Below are positions 46,801 to 55,700 of a stretch of 64,000 nucleotides of DNA, piece after piece. A model generated the notes under the pieces. That model searched no databases. It was not told the DNA's origin and was given only the letters and a program-made list of their open reading frames with translations. Source of the DNA: Lotmaria passim (taxonomy: Eukaryota; Euglenozoa; Kinetoplastea; Trypanosomatida; Trypanosomatidae). Position 1 is the first letter of the stretch. Every line of letters starts with the position of its first letter. The stretch lies in NCBI GenBank assembly GCA_037349495.1, contig CP140220.1, positions 248,001 through 312,000 of the forward strand, in the 5' to 3' direction. The position numbers and the translations under genes were made by a program.

Positions 46801-48023
46801 GTCAGGAGAACCCACAGCAGGGGAAGCGAGAAGCCCAGCCCAATCCACGCGTGCAGCAGGCACGCCTTCCACACCACCTCCACCGGGTAGAGCGTCGCGC
46901 CATAGCGAGACTTGTTCTGGCGGACGTGACTCGCAATGATCGCCCCACCACCGTTCGCGTCGGACGCGCGCTCGGCGTTGGGCTCCGTCCAGGTCGACAT
47001 CACCTGCGGCGACACGAGCACAAAAATGCCCAAAACAAAAAGCTGCAGCGTGGGCAGAACAACGCGGAAGTGCTGACGGTCGATGTAGCCGGTCCGGCAC
47101 CGGCACCCACCGCCGCCGCAGCAGTCATCCGCGTTGTCGTCGTCGTCATTTATTGCAGCATCGCCACCAGATGGGTGAGTGGCGCGGTGCTGCGCCGACG
47201 GCGGATAGGCTACACGTTTAAACGGACCAACACGCCTGGCCTGCCGCCGTCGCCACACCCGCTCTGCCATGCAATACAGCAGCCCGCACACGCAACCAAC
47301 AACGGCAGACAGCACCATAAACACAATATGCACCGCGTTGGCGGACCATGGCATGAAGAGCAGCAGCCCCGTCACGACACCAATCAACGCCAGCAGAAAG
47401 CCCGGCGATGTCTGCGTGGTGGTGCTCCGCAGCGCGACACCGATGTTGTGGAAAGAAAAGGCCCGATAGAAGACTCTGCTGCTTGTGTTCGTGGTGATGC
47501 TGCAGCAGCAGCAGCAATTCGTCACGTCATCGCTATCGACGACGTCGTCGTATATACTATCGCTATAGTCATTGGTGTAGTGATACGCAGCGGGGCCGTT
47601 TTGTGGTGCCTGGGGAGACGGTGAGGAGTCGTACAGGTGGGGATCAACAGCGGTCGATGCGACGTTGGCGGAAGCTCGACAGCCTCGAGCCACACCGCCG
47701 CTATTGCTATTTTGGATCCTTGTTCGTGGCTGCGGTTCATAGCTTGGACTTCGCACGTTGTTCTCTCCGTCATATTGCCCCTCTTCCTCTTCTTCCTCTT
47801 GTGCATAGCTATCTTCATGCACATCCTGCACGTCGTTAGTGTAGTAGTAGTTGTTGCTATTCTCGACCTCAGCGTCGATGTCGGCGTAGCCGCGGTGATA
47901 CCCGTTGCCAGCGTTGTTTCTCTTGTTACAGCGATGGTTGCCGTTGTACAAAGGGTCGTGGGGTGGACTGGGTCCGGCTGTTGACGCGCCAACTCCCTGA
48001 GCAGGAGAGCTCATTCCCTGCAT
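37899..48023 (-). CDS. Giant membrane-anchored PAS-PAS-FHA protein kinase, STE11/MAPKKK-like
   Basis: This frame encodes 3374 aa from the ATG at 48021-48023; a second ATG lies three codons on. Hydrophobic segments at about residues 205-250 (two), 316-339, 379-418 and 423-448 suggest five or six membrane passes. A PAS-like region lies at about 965-1050 (PYLVLNADLVIVDVSPLLCRLLG) and another at about 1230-1285 (PVALVHPRTGEVLCWNRYIARLTG). An FHA domain lies at about 2680-2810 with FRLGRSS and NGTYVN. The kinase domain starts near 2920: glycine loop LGKGGNAEVY, Lys2947 in AVKRV, catalytic HSDLKTANIL near 3053, DFG near 3069, DIWSVGC and DPTRRPT. The catalytic Arg of HRD is Ser, and APE reads DPA. 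Long low-complexity linkers make up over half of the protein. I infer a sensor kinase at a membrane that reads small ligands or redox (PAS) and phosphopeptides (FHA). Substrates are unknown. Confidence 0.9.
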   Translation of the reverse strand: MQGMSSPAQGVGASTAGPSPPHDPLYNGNHRCNKRNNAGNGYHRGYADIDAEVENSNNYYYTNDVQDVHEDSYAQEEEEEEGQYDGENNVRSPSYEPQPRTRIQNSNSGGVARGCRASANVASTAVDPHLYDSSPSPQAPQNGPAAYHYTNDYSDSIYDDVVDSDDVTNCCCCCSITTNTSSRVFYRAFSFHNIGVALRSTTTQTSPGFLLALIGVVTGLLLFMPWSANAVHIVFMVLSAVVGCVCGLLYCMAERVWRRRQARRVGPFKRVAYPPSAQHRATHPSGGDAAINDDDDNADDCCGGGGCRCRTGYIDRQHFRVVLPTLQLFVLGIFVLVSPQVMSTWTEPNAERASDANGGGAIIASHVRQNKSRYGATLYPVEVVWKACLLHAWIGLGFSLPLLWVLLTGLVHMAVLLGQCQHTGPGTLLTLVVWMAVPVVSILLLVCVKGPRRSVTFACQPPLPSLSSAVVPFTAAAPSCHHAVDVNGQRMPATATAALAAPPNTLYISRVATANSGRGGAPPAVYNAFSPFPALSGVGRAAQQPPLRYNNDNNSAVTGVLPPPPPAAAYAGMMDSTNVSGAVPQVGGYATLARGAGGGFGGHPCRPGYYNGSSYYNQCGGRGMGGIGNGYPTCGYNDYAGGEREATLPGAFRQQQLRRFVLPRFNRPRIQPQQQPNQRQQQVMPDTAVCALDESAGDYVDASAVGEPFAAEDYHTPRDVQLRRLDHLRRNPGQQQLQSQSPQEVQTTLYSTPSPPRAAMRGSETSQNNTSANGGGAKVSHTRMLAPPAYSPLDVKTRRSGNGRQAADRADGDDSSNMEEGEERGVFQEGNSDEERGSASAAVAPSQAPLWKGRNRKSTPQKRGPPPQHQQLSSAGQPAFATGNERASPPGSAAAAAADFAVAREAEEEAGTEHHVQTRGPGPDAEMAGGHGGDTAAAAAHNSHNNANGDCGVRDEEDEEAMLADVPAWASLEDACAPYLVLNADLVIVDVSPLLCRLLGTDVPALMYRRLPDVLVWLEVIEREAVVRLLTKLREAAQAACVVVAGADATPARKSVAATTKQKKAKKKKSTKAATAVSVAEEEKKEEVGDVAAEGAVVRRVVLRGHCPYFYAKARRSSHPQPHSHSNPVTLEKEKAADDAGAAAPPEIRHRPPFALCFDAWAEVLAGPDLRAPSTSESGKPNKTSGKTAANHGGSSHNKKHQHNSTNAAPPPPTTPPIVIVLRRPLLHGLCDALPLPVALVHPRTGEVLCWNRYIARLTGCPAYDMLGSSAFSNFVYEAPVPALTTTTTTMATSTTAAAWQRSFGNALSLSSSPPPPGFAPPPPPSPAGHGNVQEVAAASAGTTAGSAAGGEVASQAYSLHLACKQNTGSGQTHESLASSQRQAQPETHATGAVCNEEDDANAASAAATPPVPLRQDAPLAGFFYTPCALSVAAKTTYEGGVAGTHALFSVDGSPNSVSTAGGRYASPSGPGGRGERGGGGGNGQTGTNGASALWERQSSPSATPSLTALAPANAEGGSGSLHGPRARPPPPPPPPPTALSNTTRGFFGIYGAGEDVNVDGSLSDETWRRAAGRPRGQQDAPPPPGSDNGRDEAEDDEEKEGDDEAAAGGGAAAAGPAPRGRFPALRGMVFRATLRPLRGLLCSEEAGVVENQLGGLLSHHLHQHRGHRGHREERAAAPPPPPPPTQPNPPQSNSTEEASGRKAYTTATTTSEQDGAGGLRRRDGNNSDDGGEAVLSGRHLIARQERQQEHHQQQQQQLRRRQRRVMNPPRRFATSEEEEEDQDSEEELGEIDESSNSDDADVEEEEEGVFNDNLPEAMAAAMAGSQQSLAATLEQLLSTKSALHGGFPYYPPSMLDGGGNGADTLGVGSASLVDAHRSAASSATTTATMVVPVALLNAEVVPQHTLRHVLQRLLGSDAPLLLTLSEPPLYATACGSAEALLHERQRSRRRVSSVSPDERSNGALAFFGGSGGGGWYTGNDVESYLGTPPSQQQSPFVRQQRPQLPALWGDGSASLQYVADVKDAVEHYRRSIEEDPSGYTELLGLLSLTGNAARTLHVSQTSSPLGVGSGLDMRPVVVTSDAARQLRLLKGLSDQLLAATAAYNRIRQSMSTNAVAVEANAKSRTTPSSPSLPSVAPAAMTGTAYPGFTNTQDIRALSSTLPEASTMVAHGGLPSLTQQPPPPPLSSSQGSASFTNAAVAAGVSGAAGVHVAGSDTAAVVVNSRRSSAPHRRRPGEQPPASNAGGGVSTRIYREPSTDNNSNNNNSVAATPQSSQAVATPAAAAMTATEDASSANHPHRRGHRQRNSDEHASLNPPTTAPSAGIQNNGAYVDGSGAPAEAIGNNTPAVVGTAAARRASGAQEYANININDRSNAKREAQAPLTAAPDSMIAGSADQRSSGHLGGGGSGGGASRDTAPLPSLSVSTPRAATTTEAMYATPKTDVDSPPPRYASMAQDTSGGGGGAGHTGGPAEIDDPTGTGVFSRSVTSPRYGGARLLSPSLAADEILETDTSNYNRNNRSSVDTGVNVSGANPNNGGNSGGVVGAGDSSNADEGPAAPATSQSGGGGTRRREGAAGAAAPSSRRRSATAIESYQDVLPSSARLLPTSNSGSPAGIGDGGDSGNNNNNNGTSSSSPYPARPNSHSASSAAAAGAGGGGGGASTAARTTPHRAGDGAVWAVLVSRDEATIPSCRISVPLGEEFRLGRSSKCTAVVSDIFVSSVQFTIVRTVSATAQQDMHTPRSGRSGERPRRGKSFTVTLCDRSANGTYVNVKKIGKEKSCILRDKALITFRLSTSQFFLGFVFMLTDERGVPLNDRDGTELRSLLDPRLSPRPHTGRRGGNQSRDSGASSQNTITASPNTHSIGAARRGTPRQLSTPDNSSFASGTPTGSRRAGGAPRSSRNASGSRHAHRETIEWKIGEEMLGKGGNAEVYLGINLTNGQLIAVKRVRLPTFAHGQDAENDPEAKAILQQYRSLQEEINVLSKATHPNIVQYYGSSQNALYFNILLEFVPGGSLRHLLDNFGALSPGVILSYLHQALDGLAYLHRHNIVHSDLKTANILITEKGKVKLTDFGTARLLSRPHATAAAAAAARGSGGAGGDNHSATSRGTSGQHNDDVASAGNNGGGGGGTLHVAGTLRWMDPALFHNVHTNPAGHVDPVNSAVTMGKLDGPTKAGDIWSVGCTMIEMMSGEAPWYEYDFESEEQIVNLLTYTAEPPEIPECPECPDLVAIAQRCLQMDPTRRPTCVELIELVEEATTRLQTLTMSPSASPSREVSPQPPGAGAPAAAAAAVAAPPHVSSSTSAFPLPQQQQQQQYAQLGQGGSTTQPTASPTAATSVTGPVSEERRRSARMGDSTSASLAVSGADVGGSLPIS
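48018..48019 (-). promoter_or_regulatory. Candidate trans-splice acceptor that decides the kinase start
   Basis: After the T15 tract on the sense strand the first AG lies inside the ATGCAG of the first two codons. If used, the mRNA would begin a few bases before the second ATG (48012-48014) and the protein would lose three residues. An AG upstream of the tract would keep the first ATG. Confidence 0.35.
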
Positions 48024-49721
48024 GGAAAGCCGATTTAATATGTAAAAAAAAAAAAAAAGATTGAGAGAGAAGAGAGACGTGAAAAGAGGTGAGCAAGAAA
48101 ACACAAGATCTGTGTTGATAAGTCTTTGTGAGGCGAAAAGAGAAAACTAGGGGGCTTTTGACCGTCAATTCAACGAATACAACGAGAAAAGTAAAGCAAC
48201 GCGTAAAAAGGCACCGTTAAGTCGGAGTGGGAAAAAAAAAAAAAGAGAGAGAGGAGAGAAGAGGGTACAAGGGTAACTGTAAAAAGCAGAAAAGTAAAAG
48301 GGGAAAAAAAAAAAATACATATATAAGTAAAAAAAAAAAAAACGACAAGCTCTAGTGGATTAGGGAGGAAAAAAGAAAAACAGAAACGAGTAGATGTACA
48401 AATAGGAAGAAGCAGAAAGAGCAATCAGGAAAAATAAAGATATATATATATAAATTGATATATTTATATTTAGATCAAGCAGGTCGTTTGCGAAAGCTTG
48501 AGAACCGTGAAATTGACAGCAGCCAAAGTAAAAAAAAAAAAAACACAAAAAGTCACCTTGTAGCACCAACAATTTTCCTTTCCAACGCAGGTAAAAATAA
48601 AATAAAAAGGTGTCACCAAAGTCTGTTAAAGACCAAAATAAACAAATAAAAAGAGCGTGTTTTTTTTTTGTTTTTCTCTCTCTGTGCTCTCGAGTCAAAG
48701 AAGAAAGGAAACTTCGTGAAAAGCTATCTAATGCTGAAATTGTATACTGAAGTAGATGAAAAAAAAAAAGAGTTTTTTTTTTTGCCCTTATTTTCTTCTG
48801 GTAGTTAGCACCTTGAGGTGTGAAAACAGTCCGGCAGATCACTTGCCTTCGTTTTTTTTTTTTTTGAGTGCGTCGGCGTGCAACACGGCAGCGCACGCAA
48901 CGCTAAATGGAACAAAAAAAAAAAGGAGAAAGAAAAGAAAAGGGGTGTTTCTCTCTCCCTCTCTCTCTCTCTGCACCGCAGACGGTTCAGATGGCCGGAG
49001 GCAATGTACTTTGTGACTCAAGCGTTTTTTTTTTTTGTGTGTTTGTGTGTATGTGTTTGCGAGAGTAGGAAAAGCCGCGTTAGCACAAAAAAAAAAAAAT
49101 AGGAGCGAAAGTTGAAAAAAGTGATCACGCAAGTTAAGCAAGGCGAGAAAGAAGAAGATAACTTTTTTTCATGCACTAGCGCATCTGTGAGCATCAAAAA
49201 AACTGGCATTCATATGTCAGTGTTTTTCGTTTCCCTTTTTTTTTTTTTACCTGATAAGCACCAACGGCAGACACTCTGGTTTGACAGCTTCCATAACATC
49301 GTGTTTTCTTCTTCTTTTTTTTTTTTTATTTTTGAGTACACAAAAATGATGCGCTCTGTTTTTTTTTTTTTTATAATTCCTTTCACTTCTTTTTGTACCT
49401 TTTATTTTGTGTGTGTGTGTGTGTTTGTGTGTGTGTTTTCTCTTCCTCCCTTTAGCTTTTTTTTTTGTCCATGAATGAAAAGAGAAAAAAAAAATGAAAT
49501 AGTTGTTGTTGTTACTTGAAAACAAGTGATGTTGCTGAAAGACATATAACACAAATAACATAAACAAAAAGACGTTGGGGAGAATTAAAAAAAAAAAAAG
49601 AAGAAGAAGAAAAGCAGAGGCGTCTCTGCAGTAAGAGCAAACAAAAAGAAGAGAAAGAAAAATAAAAGTACTGATGTGTCAGTTCTTGGGTGTGTGTGTG
49701 TGTGTGTGTGTGTGTTTTTTT
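48024..49721. other. Intergenic region between the kinase gene and the giant secretory protein gene
   Basis: No gene seen. It contains dense A runs and T runs, (CT)n near 48950-48972, and (GT)n near 49410-49436 and 49690-49715, the last ending only seven bases below the stop codon of the next gene. Confidence 0.7.
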
Positions 49722-52700
49722 TTACTTGTCCTTCTTTTTGTGGTCATGCTCGTCTGACAACGGCTGCGACGTTCCTTCATGTTGTTGTGGTTGTGGTTGC
49801 TGAGATGACGGCGCAGACAGCGTTGCCCCGCCCGGTCGCTCACGCTCGTTCCACAGCGCAGACGCCCACCGCAGCCGCACATCAATCAGGCGCCGCTTCA
49901 ACTCCCGCACGTGCCGCTGGTGTTCCTCCAGTCGGCGTCGCAGCTCCTGCTTCGGCAGCTCGCCGTGTCGCCAGGGGAAGGGCAGACCCTCCTCATATTC
50001 CGTCTTCTCGCCCGTGATGACATGAGACATATCAGTGCCATCGTCGTCGTTGCCCTGTTCGAACTCCTCAGGTTCGACAAAGCCGTCGTCGTTGTCGTTG
50101 TCGTCATTTCGCTGACGTCTTAGCACACCTCCGTATTCCACCTCCTCGTCCTCCTCTTCTTCCTCCTCCAGCTTAAGTGGATGTCTCTCCCAGACGCCGA
50201 AGTGTGCGCGGCTCGGCTTTGCGCTTTCACCGCCCGTTGCGTGCGTGTTTTGCTGCTGCTGCTGCTGCGTGCTATCACCACCACCTTTTCTGCCTCCTGC
50301 TAATGCCGATGTCGCATGGCTCTGCTGCGCCTGCGCTGTGTTGTCTGAAGCGTGCCTCCAGCGCGAAAACCAAGACCGCCACCGCGACCCACGAGCTTTC
50401 TTGTTCGGTTCCTGCTCCTGCGTCTTCGAGAAAACGACGCGGCCAGACGGGACGTCAGCAGAACTGTCGCTGTTCTGATGTTTACGATTATTGTTATTAT
50501 TATTATTATTGTTGTTGTTGCTGTGGCGCTCGCCGTGCTGGTCTTGTCCACGCCACATCTCTTCCCCTAACAGCGCCATCTCCTCCATGATGGAGCGCCC
50601 CTCCGCCCACTTTTTAGCGCCCTCGCCGCCTGACGAAGACCCGCGCGAAGGATAGCTGTTGTAACTGGAGGACACGGAGCTCGCTGCACCACCAGCACGT
50701 CCGCTGTGCTGCCTCTGCGCAGATGACGCCCCTTCACCCGCCCACGACGCACCTGCCCTGCTGTCTTGCAGGTAGTGTGCGAGCTGTGTGGCCGCAGTGC
50801 TGTGGTTGCAGCCGTGCTCCTCCGCAGAACTGCAGAAATCGGCACGGCCGTCCAGTGACGTTGCGGAGCAATTCGTCAAGCTCAAACACCGCCCTGTCTC
50901 GTCACACGAGGCCGCCGAGGAAGGCGACAACGAGCCATGTGTTCTCTCCTGTCGGTTCTTCGTCGCCTCGTATGTCAAAGAGGGAAAGCGTGTCACCTTG
51001 GTGGAAGGTCGCTCTTCTGTCCTGTGCACCCGAGCGGATTCCTTCGTTTTCGCGTGTCGGCTCAGCAGGTCGTCGCTCGTGTCGAAGTCGTAGTTGATAG
51101 TATTGAACTGGAAAGGAGAGAGATGTGCGTAGCTCTCGTACAAGCCCAGCTGCTGCTCCTCGTCGTCGCCCGAGTCCGACAGCGAGGCGGCGGGCCCGTC
51201 AGTACCCACCGTCCCAGCAGACTTCGGCCCATCCGCGGTGGTTGATGTTGCTGCGTCAGCAGTGGTGGAGGATTCACCATGCGAGGCTTTCAGTCTGTCA
51301 GCTGAAGACAGCAGCCTACGCCCATTGGCGGTTTCACTGAACACAAGGGCGTCCCCGTCCACCGAATGCACGACATCTTTGGCGTCCACACGCTTGGTGG
51401 AGAAAGGTCGCCCCTGTTGCTGCTGCAGCAGTTGCTGACGTTGCTCTAACTCCCGCAGCGCCGTATCGCGATTACGGTTGATCTGACGAATAATGAAAAA
51501 GCGCCGCGCAGCGTCCTGGATGATGGAGTCAACGTACTGTGTGCGGTAGTCCTCCTCTGAGGCAGTCAGCAGAATCAATCGAGCCTGTCGCGACAGCCGC
51601 ACTGCCTCGTCCAGACGCTGCATGAGCCGCACCCGGCGCCGATTCAGCGGGTGGTTGCGGTAGTAGCGCTCCGCCGTGCTGTTGAAGAAGAGGTAGGTGA
51701 TGGCCATGTAGGAGTTGTTGAACGAGCCGAGGCAGGCGCGCGGGCGGACGGGTTCCGAGTCGGGCACCGGCAGCATCGCAGAAGACCGCAGCGAGGAGGG
51801 CAGCGTGCGGTGCACCACCTTCGACGGGTCGTCCGGGCTGACGCGCATGGCAGCCTCGCGGTCGATCGTGAGTAGCTGGAAAAAGGACTCGGTAACGTCA
51901 AGACCCGAACGCTTCATCAGCTCCTGGTAGGCGACCTGCATGAAAAAGAGACGTTCGTAGGTGTGTCGCTGCTCTCGCAGCCGCGCCAACTCTTCCTCCG
52001 ACAGCGCGGCCACCTTCGCCGCCGTCTCTGCGCTCCACTCGCTCGAATAGAAAAGGGGGTTGAAGCGACTGTTGTAGAGCGGCACGGTGTCCGAGAAGAC
52101 CTGCTTACCCTCGTACATCTCGATCAGCGCCTCGAGATCGATGGTGGTGTCGTAGGGCATGTGCAGCAGCTCGAGAAACGAAGCAGGGTCGCGTGGGAGG
52201 GGGAAGGGACGCTGCGGTGGGCCCGCGTCTTCTTCCCCAATGATATTGGCACGCGCGTCACCACGAGTGCGTGGCCTCGTCGACTCTACCTCCGCCTCGC
52301 TGTGGTTCGAAAACGCGCGCTGGATCTCCTGTGCTTGCATTTCAGAGGCCAGCCGCCACACCCACATGGCGGCGCTGTTCCGCAGACACCGCAGCTGCGG
52401 CAAGCCTTCTTCGGTGTACGCGTACGGCAACGGCGGCGGTGGTGGTGGCGCTGTCTTGCCTTGGCTGCCGGGCTGCCCTGCCGCGTCAGTGCCTGTTGTG
52501 TTGGCCGTCGCAGCCGCAGCAGCCGGAACTTCTCCCTGCGACGGTAGTGTCACTCGTGTGCCGTTGACGTACGGCGCGTCCACACTGTGGCGCAGCAGCT
52601 GCACGAAGCGGCTGCCACTGATCTGGCACCGCCCGTACTGAAACACGTCTGCGAGGATGTCCTCGATGAGTCGCTGGCGCAGCACCTGGACATGCTCCCG

Positions 52701-55700
52701 CAGCGGCTCAATGATCTCTGTCTCCACCACGTGCGTTGGCGTGCGCAGAAAAAAGTGAAGCGTGAGCGGCGCGCTCTCGACGAAACGGTCTGGGTCGAGG
52801 CGAAACGAGACGTCGTGCTCGAAGAAATACTCCTGGTCTTCGTCCGCGGCGAGGCCGCCAGCGAGGCTGGCACCTGCGACACCCACGCGGTTATCCACCT
52901 TGCCCGCCTCCTTTACGGGTTTCGCGTCGCTGCCGCCGTCGCTCCTTTTGATGTTGTTGTTCTGGCTCGGTGCTCCACCAGCACCACCGCCTTCCTGCGA
53001 TGAGACCGCATCTCCCTTCTCCGTCGCCGCCTGGCCGCCTACGAGATACGTCTTGAGATCCTTGGCCGTGTTCTCCAGCAGGCGCTCTCCCCACGGCGTG
53101 GCGTAGTGGCCATACTTGCGGTGGTTCACATCCGCAGTGGGCGCGGCTTCGGCCGTGCTGCGGGGTGACACGGCTTGTTTGCTCGTCGAGTTGTCTGTGC
53201 GATTCACCGCACCCTGCAGCGGCAGACGGTACGCCGCACCGCCGCTACCTTCGCCCTCTACCACGACAGCCCGAGCCTGTCCCGCCTCCACTGTCTGGGA
53301 TGTCTGTTTGCTGCCCGCCTGCTTTTCCGCCGCCTGCGCTGCGCGCCGCTGCCGCGCCTCCAGCCACTGCCGGTGCTGAAGTCGGTAAATCGCCTCCCGG
53401 TGACTGCGCGACTCCAGCTCGCCTGGCGTGGACACGCGCCGGGCCTCCTCAACCAGCAGCTGCAGCACCGCCAGCGGCGAGGAGGGGCCGCAGATCACAA
53501 AATCGTAATGTAGATGCTCCACGCCAATGCGGCTGAATGGGTTGTCTAACGCACTCACGACGCGGTAGGTGGAGGGAGTGGGGGGTGACATGGTCGACGT
53601 CGACGACGACTGCGCGGAGGAGGTGGTGGTGGTGGTGGCGGCGCTGTCTATGTCGTGAGCGGCCGCGGTTGACGCAGCGGACGGGTCGGCGTTGCTGTTC
53701 GTCTCGTCGCTGGCGTTGCTGCTGTTTTGACTGCCGCTCACACGGCAAGGAAAACCGCAAGAGGACGGCGTGCCGGCGCCACGCGGAGCGTTGTTTGACC
53801 CCGTCATGTTGGAAGAGACAAGGGGCGGGGAGGAAGAGCAGTCCGCACTGCCGCCTGCTGGCGACGACGACGATGGCGGCGGCCCCTCGCAGCCCCAACG
53901 TTGTCGCAGCCGCTGAGCGTGCTCCCGCGGCGGCAGCTGCCCGTGCGCGTCGGCGAAGCTCAAGTGCACCATCTCCAGTAGCGTCTGCGGGAAGACGTAC
54001 GGGCGGCTGCCCTGCTTACGCGGGAACAGGAGAACGGGCGGGTTCTGGCGCAGGAGGTAGTTGCGCCGCGCCGCCGTTCCAAGGAGGCGAAGGCTGTTCA
54101 CCGAGGCGCCCGGCACGCCGCGGGGGCCGGGCATCGTGGTGCCGGGCGGCGTGTCGCTGGCGCCAACGACGGAGTCGGCGGGCGCACCAGCGGATGCGTC
54201 TTCTTTCATCGGCGCTCCGTCTTTTCGCCTCGCCTTGTTGTCTGCCTGGCTGGTCTGCGTCGTCGACGAGGCAGCGACCGCGGGGTTCTCCTCGATGGCC
54301 AGCTCGTCCATGCCATCTACGTAGCGCACGTGCATCTCGTGGAACTCCTCCAGCTCATCTCTGCGGGACAGCACCTCGTCAAAGAAAGCGTCGAGATCCT
54401 CCTCCTCCTCCTCCTCCTCCTCCTCCTCCTCCTCCTCCTCCTCCTCCTCCTCCTCGCTATCCTCCTCACCTTCCGCCTCGTCGTCCGCGCTGCCGTACCT
54501 TCCGGCCGACTCGCTGTCTCCAGCCGCGCTGTCAGCTTCCTCTGTTACAGACATGTCCACGTGTGGTCTGCGGTACCGCGGCATGGCAGCGTCGTCAGGT
54601 GGGTGTTGGGGCAAGTGTCGCCGCGCCTCCGCCGTCACATCGACTTCCTCTTCTTCCTGATCGTCTTCCTCTCCCCCGCCCTCGCGGCTCGATGCTGCGC
54701 CGGACAGCTTGGCGCGTCTGCTCTGTCGAAGCTGACGGACCTGCTCTGCTGCTGCATCGTCACTCCAGATATCGACGGGGTTTCTGTTCAGCTCCACCGC
54801 TGGTTGCCTGCGCGGAACCACCAACCGCCCCTCATAGGAATAGCCTTGCGGGTCATACTCGTCTTCCTCCTCCTCCAGCGATTTGCGTGTCCTTGACGAC
54901 CTCGGCTTCTTCTTTCGAAGATGCGTGGGTGATGTCTTGGCTGGAGTAGAGGCCAAGATGGCGTTGTGCCGCTTCGCCCTCCGCCGCAGCCCCGACACGG
55001 AGCCAAGTGCGGCCGTCGTGCGAAACTGGCGGAGCTGCTGGTAGTAGTAGCAGCTCGCCTTCGACCCGAGTTCGTCGATGTCGTAGTCGTCGCCCGCGTC
55101 GTCGGCCATGGAGCGCGGCGTACCGGTCCAGAAGGTTGGATTCAGCCCCAGCCGTGAACTGGGCACATTTCCGCTGCTCTGCCCTGCGTCGGCCCTCCCA
55201 GCACCACCCTCCTTTGCATCCTCGCTCGCACCGGTGCCCCTATACGCGTTTGGGGAGTTCAGGTAGACCTGATACCGCACCTCGCACACGTGATCGGAAG
55301 AGAATTCGTCAATGCGCTGCGCCGAGACATTGACGTGGACGCGGTACTTCATGATCTGGCTCCAGCTGAAGATCTTCTCCACCAAGCGTTGCTCGCGCTG
55401 GCGGATGCGGTCGAAGGAGCGCTGCAGCACCTCCAGCAGCATCTGCGGCCGCGTCACAATCAAGTCGTCCGTGTTTTGGAGGATGTAGCGTGCTAAGAAA
55501 TGGATGCGATCGTTGTTGTCGTCGTTGCTGTCGTCTCCCGCGTCCACCGCGTGTAACGTGGGCTCCGCCCCCGCGGGTGGCCCTTCACGAAGCTGCAGCG
55601 TCTGCTCCGCGTTCGCGCAGCCTCCCTCGCTAAAATCCGAGGTGTTTGAACCGCCGAAAGCGCTGCTGCTAACCGTGGTAGAATTTGGGTTGGTGTCTCC

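Noticed and set aside
48024-48104. Longer hydrophobic N terminus for the kinase
   Set aside because: The first codon is GTG, and the Phe/Leu-rich residues are translation of the T-rich splice tract, not a signal peptide.
53537-54949. Plus-strand open frame of 470 residues, and other plus-strand frames of 250-395 residues (for example 24517-25695, 34431-35618 and 5370-6431)
   Set aside because: Each lies wholly or almost wholly antisense to a well-supported minus-strand gene, has Arg/Pro/Ser-rich composition dictated by the codon use of that gene, and lacks any domain.
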